In this document: positions 56,605 to 64,000 of the stretch, one piece after another
Layout of the letters: each line of letters begins with the position of its first letter
Position numbering within the stretch: the stretch's first letter is position 1
NCBI RefSeq assembly: GCF_022844465.1
Contig: NZ_JALHLP010000002.1
Span: 351,507-415,506, forward strand
From: Bradyrhizobium sp.
GTDB lineage: Bacteria; Pseudomonadota; Alphaproteobacteria; Rhizobiales; Xanthobacteraceae
DNA length: 64,000 nt
Reading direction: 5' to 3'
The notes under the pieces: model-generated
What the model saw: only the letters and a program-made list of their open reading frames with translations
Database searches by the model: none
Told to the model about the DNA's origin: nothing
Translations under genes and position numbers: made by a program

Positions 56605-58377
56605 ATGCTGGACCGGCCGGGTCTGCCGCCTGAGCAATCGCTCCGCGAAACCACGCAGCGCTGGATCGACGCCTTTGGCGCGGCGCTGGCGGGCCGCTCG
56701 GCAAGCGAATTGACGGCGCTTTTTGTCGAAGACAGCCACTGGCGCAACCTGTTCGGCATCTCCTGGCAGTTCGCGACCTTCAGCGGCCGGCCGACGGTGG
56801 TGGCCGAATTGCTGGCGCGTGCCGGCGAGGCCGGCGCCCGCGATTTCCGGATCGATGCGGCGGCGCTGGCGCCGCGCCTCAGCGTCGTCGCCGGCCGCGA
56901 GGTGATCGAGGCGATCTTTTCGTTCGCGACCGACGACGGCCCCGGCTATGGCGCGCTGCGGCTGTTGCCGGGCGCCGATGGCCGCGCGCAGGCCTGGACC
57001 CTCTCCGCCTCGCTCGACTTCGACCGCCGCTGCGACCTCGGCGCCAACGCCGCCGCGGCGCCATCCCAGCTCCGCGACTTCGCCGGCCCCGACTGGCTGG
57101 AAGCGCGGCAGGCGCGCGCCGCCTATACAGACCGCGATCCCGACGTCCTGATCGTCGGCGGCGGCCATGCCGGCATCTCGGTCGCGGTCGAGGCCAACCG
57201 GATCGGGCTCTCGGCGCTGGTGGTCGACCGCATGGCGCGGGTCGGCGACAATTGGCGGCTGCGCTACCGCGGGCTGAAGCTGCACAACAAGACGCCGGTC
57301 AACCATTTGCGCTACCTGCCGTTCCCGCCGACCTTCCCGGACTACATTCCCAAGGACAAGATCGCCAACTGGCTGGAGAGCTATGTCGACATCATGGAGG
57401 TCGATTTCTGGACCGGTTGCGAATTCGAAGGCGCCAGCTATGACGAGGTCTCGCAGCGCTGGCGCGCGCGGCTGACCCGCGACGGCGCGGCGCGCACGCT
57501 TTCCCCAAAACATATTGTGCTCGCCACCAGCGTCAGCGGCGCGCCGAACATCCCGCAGATTCCCGGCATCGAGAAATTTGGCGGCGAGGTGTTGCATTCC
57601 AGCCGCTTCAGCGCGGGCCGGCAATGGGCCGGCCGCCCCGTGGTCGTGTTCGGCACCGGCACCAGCGCCCACGACATCTGCCAGGAACTGCATGCCGCCG
57701 GCGCCGACGTCACCATGGCGCAGCGCAGCCCGACCATGGTCGTCAATGTCGAGCCGGCGCAGCTCTACGACAAGACCTATCTCGGCGACGGCCCGCCGCT
57801 TGCCATAAGGGACATCCTCAATTCCGGGGTGCCGCTGCCGGTGATGAAGGCCGCGCACAAGCTCGTCACCGCCGAGGTGAAGCGGCTGGACGCGCCGCTG
57901 CTGGCGCGGCTCGAAGCCGCCGGCTTCCGCCTCGAATTCGGCGAGGACGGCACCGGCTGGCCGCTGAAATTCCGCACCCGCGGCGGCGGCTATTACTTCA
58001 ACGTCGGGGCGTCGGAGCTGATCGCCGACGGCAGCATCAAACTGATCCAGGCCGCCGACATCGCGGGCTTCGCCGCCGATGGCCTCCGGCTTGCCGACGG
58101 CACGACGCGCCGGGCCGAGCTGATCGTGCTCGCCACCGGCTACAAGGGCCCCGATCATCTGCTGCAGCAATTGTTCGGCGCCGAGGTCGCGCGCCGGGTC
58201 GGCCGGGTCTGGGGCTTTGACGAGAACACCAGCGAGCTTCGCAACATGTGGACGCGCACGCCGCAGGCGGGGCTGTGGTTTGTCGGCGGCGCGTTCTCGC
58301 AGGCCCGCATCTACAGCCGCTACATCGCCGCCCAGATCGCGGCGATCGAGGCCGGGCGGCTGGCGAAGCGGATTTGA
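56605..58377 (+). CDS. FAD/NAD(P)-dependent monooxygenase-like protein with N-terminal NTF2-like domain
   Basis: 590 residues. Residues ~10-150 look like a SnoaL/NTF2-type fold (TQRWIDAFGAALAGRSASEL; WRNLFGISWQFATFSGRPTV). The FAD site is VLIVGGGHAGISVAVEANRI (about 182-200); a FGGEVLHSSRF segment (about 326) matches the FMO/BVMO fingerprint region and VVVFGTGTSAHDICQEL is the NAD(P) site (about 347-363). C-terminal IVLATGYKG and GLWFVGGAFSQARIYSRYIA are flavoprotein hallmarks. Substrate unknown; it could be a Baeyer-Villiger-like or N-hydroxylating enzyme. It is divergent from the DUF2336 gene. Confidence 0.88.
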   Translation: MLDRPGLPPEQSLRETTQRWIDAFGAALAGRSASELTALFVEDSHWRNLFGISWQFATFSGRPTVVAELLARAGEAGARDFRIDAAALAPRLSVVAGREVIEAIFSFATDDGPGYGALRLLPGADGRAQAWTLSASLDFDRRCDLGANAAAAPSQLRDFAGPDWLEARQARAAYTDRDPDVLIVGGGHAGISVAVEANRIGLSALVVDRMARVGDNWRLRYRGLKLHNKTPVNHLRYLPFPPTFPDYIPKDKIANWLESYVDIMEVDFWTGCEFEGASYDEVSQRWRARLTRDGAARTLSPKHIVLATSVSGAPNIPQIPGIEKFGGEVLHSSRFSAGRQWAGRPVVVFGTGTSAHDICQELHAAGADVTMAQRSPTMVVNVEPAQLYDKTYLGDGPPLAIRDILNSGVPLPVMKAAHKLVTAEVKRLDAPLLARLEAAGFRLEFGEDGTGWPLKFRTRGGGYYFNVGASELIADGSIKLIQAADIAGFAADGLRLADGTTRRAELIVLATGYKGPDHLLQQLFGAEVARRVGRVWGFDENTSELRNMWTRTPQAGLWFVGGAFSQARIYSRYIAAQIAAIEAGRLAKRI

Positions 58378-58412
58378 ATGGGGAGAGTGCAGGTCATCGC
58401 GATAGCCCGCCC

Positions 58413-58595
58413 CCTCTCCCGCTTGCGGCGGAGGCGTAGGCGGCCTACGGCCGCCGTCCTTGGTTCAAGAACGCCGATGCGCAGCATGGGCTATGGGTGG
58501 GGTTGCTTCCGCATAACGCGCTGGTCGAGCGGAGAGGGTTTCCCCCACCCGCCGCGCGCCACGCGCGCGTCGACCTCCCCCGCAAGCGGGAGAGG
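58413..58595. repeat. 16-bp perfect inverted repeat CCTCTCCCGCTTGCGG
   Basis: The arms at 58413-58428 and 58580-58595 are exact reverse complements, 151 bp apart. The CTCTCCCGCTTGCGG sequence is a frequent intergenic repeat in rhizobia by my recollection. It could be a pair of independent repeat units in opposite orientation rather than one large element. Confidence 0.65.
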
Positions 58596-58846
58596 TGAGG
58601 CGAAGCGGCCTCGTTCTTGCTTGAAGGCGCGGATCGGCCGAGGCGTGCCGGTCGGTTTGCGCCCCAGGAAAGACGAGGGCGCGGGGAATGCAAGCCTGCC
58701 GACCAAAATATCGAAAACAACCCCATGCAAAGCAACGCGGCGTCGCCGGCATGGGGCCCACCCTTGTCCTAACGCTTCCTCCGCCGCGTGTGCCGGCCCT
58801 GTGGCCGGGTCAAGCCCGGCCACGAGGGCTGGGCGAGTGCGGCGCT

Positions 58847-58886
58847 TTGCAAAACAAGAAAACGGCCGGGTCTCGACCCGGCCGTT
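58847..58886 (-). terminator. Intrinsic terminator of rpmB
   Basis: AACGGCCGGG (58861-58870) and CCCGGCCGTT (58877-58886) form a perfect 10-bp stem with a 6-base loop. Read on the minus strand it is followed by TTTCTTGTTTTGC, a T-rich tract. It lies 40 bp past the rpmB stop. This is the clearest rho-independent terminator in the window. Confidence 0.88.
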
Positions 58887-58925
58887 CCAATCTCTTGCCA
58901 GTCCTTGCGCGGCGACGGAGAGCGC

Positions 58926-59240
58926 TTACGCCCGCAGCGCCTTCTTCACGAACACTGGCTTGCCGACCTTCTTCTCGATCGCGCGCTTCAGATCCAGCGC
59001 GCGAGGGGAGAGCATGTCGGCCTTGGCCTTCATCAGGAACTTGTCGAGGCCGCCATTGTGGTCGACGCTCTTCAGCGCGTTGGTCGAGACGCGCAGGCGC
59101 ACGTTGCGGCCGAGCGCGTCCGAGATCAAAGTGACGTTGCACAGGTTCGGCAGGAAGCGCCGCTTGGTCTTGGTGTTGGAGTGGCTCACCTTGTGGCCCG
59201 TCTGGGGGCCCTTGGCCGTCAGTTCACAGCGCCGGGACAT
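58926..59240 (-). CDS. rpmB: 50S ribosomal protein L28
   Basis: 104 residues, the longer form usual in alphaproteobacteria. It begins [20 protein letters not shown] and continues [14 protein letters not shown]; the two pairs of zinc-ligand Cys seen in some L28 proteins are absent, so it is the zinc-independent form. A strong terminator follows. It appears monocistronic. Confidence 0.96.
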   Translation of the reverse strand: MSRRCELTAKGPQTGHKVSHSNTKTKRRFLPNLCNVTLISDALGRNVRLRVSTNALKSVDHNGGLDKFLMKAKADMLSPRALDLKRAIEKKVGKPVFVKKALRA

Positions 59241-59598
59241 CTTGAGAAATCCTCTGTCGTCCCCGCCACAGGCCAGCGCGTCTCGCGGCCGCTCGCAGGG
59301 GTGCTAAATCGCGTCCATTTTCAGGAACCGCGGACCTATAGGGGCAGACGGCCTGACGGTCAAGGTTTTCGGCAGCCTGAATCCGTCCGTCAGCCTGAAA
59401 AGACAAGGCTTTCACAAAGCTTTCCAGCGGCTTGGGCGAACCATATAAACGGCGCAATCGCCGCCGACATCATGACCTCCTCTATCATGAGGACGTGGCC
59501 CGCCGAACGCGGGCCGGCATGCGGTCCGAAGGCGTGCATTTTCAGGACACCTCGCGTTTTTTGCGTGATTTTGCTGACCAGATGACTCTGCTGACGAG
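59241..59598. promoter_or_regulatory. Divergent intergenic region between rpmB and the DUF3108 gene
   Basis: 358 bp with no gene. It must hold the promoters of rpmB (minus) and the DUF3108 gene (plus), but I cannot fix -35/-10 boxes with confidence. AT-rich patches occur around 59326-59345 and 59545-59580. No riboswitch or tRNA was recognised. Confidence 0.35.
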
Positions 59599-60492
59599 AT
59601 GACCATGAGCTTGCGTCGATTCCGGGAACCGCATGACGTGACCACCAGTCCCGCCGTTTCACCCAACATCAGGCTCCTTCTCGGACTGTCCGCCACCGTG
59701 CTCGCCCTGGTCTGGCTGACGTCGCAGGCGTTGGCGCAGGGGCGGCTGGAGGCGCAGTACGAGGCGACGCTGTCGGGCATCCCGGTCGGCAAAGGCGCCT
59801 GGACCATCGACATCGGCGACGACGCGTTCTTGGCCTCGGCCCAGGGCGGCACGTCAGGACTGATGAAGGCGTTTTCCGGCGGCAGCGGTTCCGGCGCCAG
59901 CCAGGGCCGCGTTGTCAATGGTGCGCTGGTCGCCAGCGCCTACACCGCCACCACCACCACGCAGAAGAAGTCCGAAACCATCCGCATGGTGCTGGCCAAC
60001 GGCGCCGTCAAGGAATTCTCGATCGATCCGGAGCCGCCGGTCGATCCGGACCGGATCGCCATCACCGACGCGCACCGCAAGGGCGTGTTCGATCCGATGA
60101 CTGGATCGATGCTGCGGGTGCCCGGCAATGGCGAGGTGCTGTCGCCCGAGGCCTGCCGCACCGGAACCGGCATTTTCGACGGAAGGCTGCGCTACGACCT
60201 CAAGCTCGACTACAAGCGGATGGAAACCGTCAAGGCCGAGCGCGGCTATCACGGCCCCGCCGTGGTCTGCGCTGTCTATTTCACCCCGGTCGCGGGCTAC
60301 ATCCCCGACCGGCCGGTGATCAAATACCTCGCCGCCGAGCGGCGGATCGAGATCGCCTTCGTGCCGATATCGGGCACCCGCATCCTGGTTCCGTTCCGCA
60401 TCTCGATCCCGACCCCGCTCGGGCCGGCGATGCTGGAAGCCACCTCCTTTGTCGCCACCGCGACGCCGCCGCGGGTGGCGAAGACGCAGTGA
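59599..60492 (+). CDS. DUF3108 domain-containing exported protein
   Basis: 297 residues. A membrane-anchor or signal segment (about 24-46; LLLGLSATVLALVWLTSQAL then AQG) precedes a DUF3108 beta-rich domain: EAQYEATLSGIPVGKGAWTI, GRLRYDLKLDYKRMETVKAE, CAVYFTPVAGYIPDRPVIKY and PFRISIPTPLGPAMLEATSF. It is predicted periplasmic; the family has no firm function. ATGs at 59599 and 59605 are both possible. It appears monocistronic, followed by repeat elements. Confidence 0.85.
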   Translation: MTMSLRRFREPHDVTTSPAVSPNIRLLLGLSATVLALVWLTSQALAQGRLEAQYEATLSGIPVGKGAWTIDIGDDAFLASAQGGTSGLMKAFSGGSGSGASQGRVVNGALVASAYTATTTTQKKSETIRMVLANGAVKEFSIDPEPPVDPDRIAITDAHRKGVFDPMTGSMLRVPGNGEVLSPEACRTGTGIFDGRLRYDLKLDYKRMETVKAERGYHGPAVVCAVYFTPVAGYIPDRPVIKYLAAERRIEIAFVPISGTRILVPFRISIPTPLGPAMLEATSFVATATPPRVAKTQ

Positions 60493-60542
60493 GCGCCAGC
60501 CGCCGCCGTTCATCACCCACCCGTCATTCCGGAATCACCCCA

Positions 60543-60637
60543 CGTCATTCCGGGGCGCGCGAAAGCGCGAACTATGGTGCGCAATTGCGCACCTGAGAAT
60601 CTCGAGATTCCGGGTTCGCTTCGCGCCCCGGAATGAC
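60543..60637. repeat. CGTCATTCCGGGGCG palindromic element, second copy
   Basis: The outer arms CGTCATTCCGGGGCGCG and CGCGCCCCGGAATGAC face each other. Inside are the perfect palindrome GGTGCGCAATTGCGCACC (60576-60593) and AATCTCGAGATT. Bases 60568-60611 are identical to 24459-24502. Confidence 0.88.
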
Positions 60638-60945
60638 CGAGACAGAGAGGCTTGACTCTTCACCGATTCTGATTCGACTCCGCGCCGGCTTTTGCTTTAA
60701 GGATTCCAGCCGATATCCTCGCCTTGTGGCGCCCCGGCAAACTTGATCTAGTGTCGCCTTGAGCACGGCAACGCTGGATGTTGCGGTGAACGGATGGTGT
60801 CTCGGGAGGAGTCAGCGATTCGGGCGCGATTTGTTCCAGACTCGTTCCAGAGCTTAAGCCGCGACCGCCTTGCGTCGCATTATGAAACACAATCGGCGGA
60901 TTTGACGCCGCGCCAGCAAAAGGGCTTCGCTCTTCGTGAGGCCTG

Positions 60946-60981
60946 CGTCATTGCTTCGGCGCTGCGCGCCTCGCAATGACG
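60946..60981. repeat. Short CGTCATTGC/GCAATGACG inverted repeat
   Basis: CGTCATTGC (60946-60954) and GCAATGACG (60973-60981) are perfect 9-bp arms around a GCGCTGCGCGCC-containing centre. It is related to the larger element at 11875-11962 and lies 35 bp before the helicase start. Confidence 0.75.
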
Positions 60982-61016
60982 ATTTTGCCGCGGAAAAAAA
61001 GAAACACCCGCAACAC

Positions 61017-64000
<2,984 letters not shown>

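Larger units (their letters stand above)
58378..58925. other. Repeat-rich intergenic region before the rpmB terminator
   Basis: About 550 bp without a convincing gene; several open frames on both strands run through repeat sequence. It holds a perfect 16-bp inverted repeat CCTCTCCCGCTTGCGG (58413-58428) / CCGCAAGCGGGAGAGG (58580-58595), the minus-strand copy of the TTTGCATGGGGTTGTTTTCG repeat (58712-58731) and a 9-bp hairpin GTGGCCGGG-TCAAG-CCCGGCCAC (58801-58823). Confidence 0.7.
60493..61016. other. Repeat-bearing intergenic region before the helicase gene
   Basis: About 520 bp. It holds two repeat elements (60543-60637 and 60946-60981) and a short partial CGTCATTCCGGAAT unit at 60522. The stretch 60640-60940 has open frames on both strands without ribosome sites or recognisable motifs; nothing is called there. 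Confidence 0.6.

Noticed and set aside
58445..58823. Several 60-110-codon minus-strand frames between the monooxygenase-like gene and rpmB
   Set aside because: They run through intergenic repeats shared with 28055-28083 and are of the type often mis-annotated as hypothetical proteins.
60640..60980. Minus-strand frames (e.g. 60854-61150) upstream of the helicase gene
   Set aside because: They include the repeat at 60946-60981 and overlap the helicase start antisense; no motif or ribosome site.

Overview
The window is GC-rich (third codon positions almost all G or C) and is almost certainly chromosomal DNA of an alphaproteobacterium of the Bradyrhizobium/Nitrobacteraceae type. This is judged from gene content (PhaR-PhaA-PhaB polyhydroxybutyrate genes, CobS/CobT cobaltochelatase, PtsP, DUF4167, DUF2336, DUF1178 and DUF3108 proteins, SUV3-like helicase) and from many short palindromic intergenic repeats of the kind scattered through Bradyrhizobium genomes. 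It is mostly core chromosome. I see no rRNA, tRNA, CRISPR array, insertion sequence or prophage.

Layout. 1-9.5 kb: tail of a probable caspase-like protein, ispA, mtgA, rpmF, a Pro-rich membrane protein, a PAS/degenerate-GGDEF/EAL protein, a three-gene LolCDE/MacAB-type ABC exporter, and phaR. 9.7-15.5 kb: phaA, phaB, an EamA transporter, gloB, a methyltransferase and a DUF4167 protein. 16-22 kb: prmC/prfA (overlapping), ptsP and lysC on the minus strand. 22-30 kb: PH-domain protein, ubiG, a second EamA transporter, then a minus-strand run glutaredoxin > nitrilase-like amidase > DUF1178 joined by 4-bp overlaps, comF, an NDUFAF5-like methyltransferase, mutT and argJ. 30-41 kb: a parvulin isomerase, secA, a large membrane protein with a spermidine-synthase-like core, a lipoprotein L,D-transpeptidase, accA and xerD. 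41-48 kb: a 48-residue membrane protein, an in-frame aroK-aroB fusion, a CorC/HlyC protein, bolA, a J-domain protein and two divergent citrate-synthase-family genes, one carrying an N-terminal helix-turn-helix. 48-58 kb: cobS, a GNAT acetyltransferase, cobT, a Tat-exported phytase/esterase-like protein, an OYE flavoenzyme, an LLM flavoenzyme, a DUF2336 protein and an FAD monooxygenase-like protein. 58-64 kb: rpmB with a strong terminator, a DUF3108 protein and a SUV3-like helicase cut by the window end.

Functional groupings. PHB synthesis has its regulator divergent from the biosynthetic genes with TGC/GCA palindromes between them. RF1 and its methyltransferase are translationally coupled. 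The grx-nit-DUF1178 run suggests thiol/glutathione maintenance. CobS and CobT flank an acetyltransferase that overlaps cobT. Points most worth a second look are the HTH-fused citrate synthase with an AT-rich palindromic operator at its start codon, the aroK-aroB fusion, the membrane-embedded spermidine-synthase-like protein, and the repeat families, including a 44-bp perfect duplicate about 36 kb apart. No clearly new defence or mobile system is visible.
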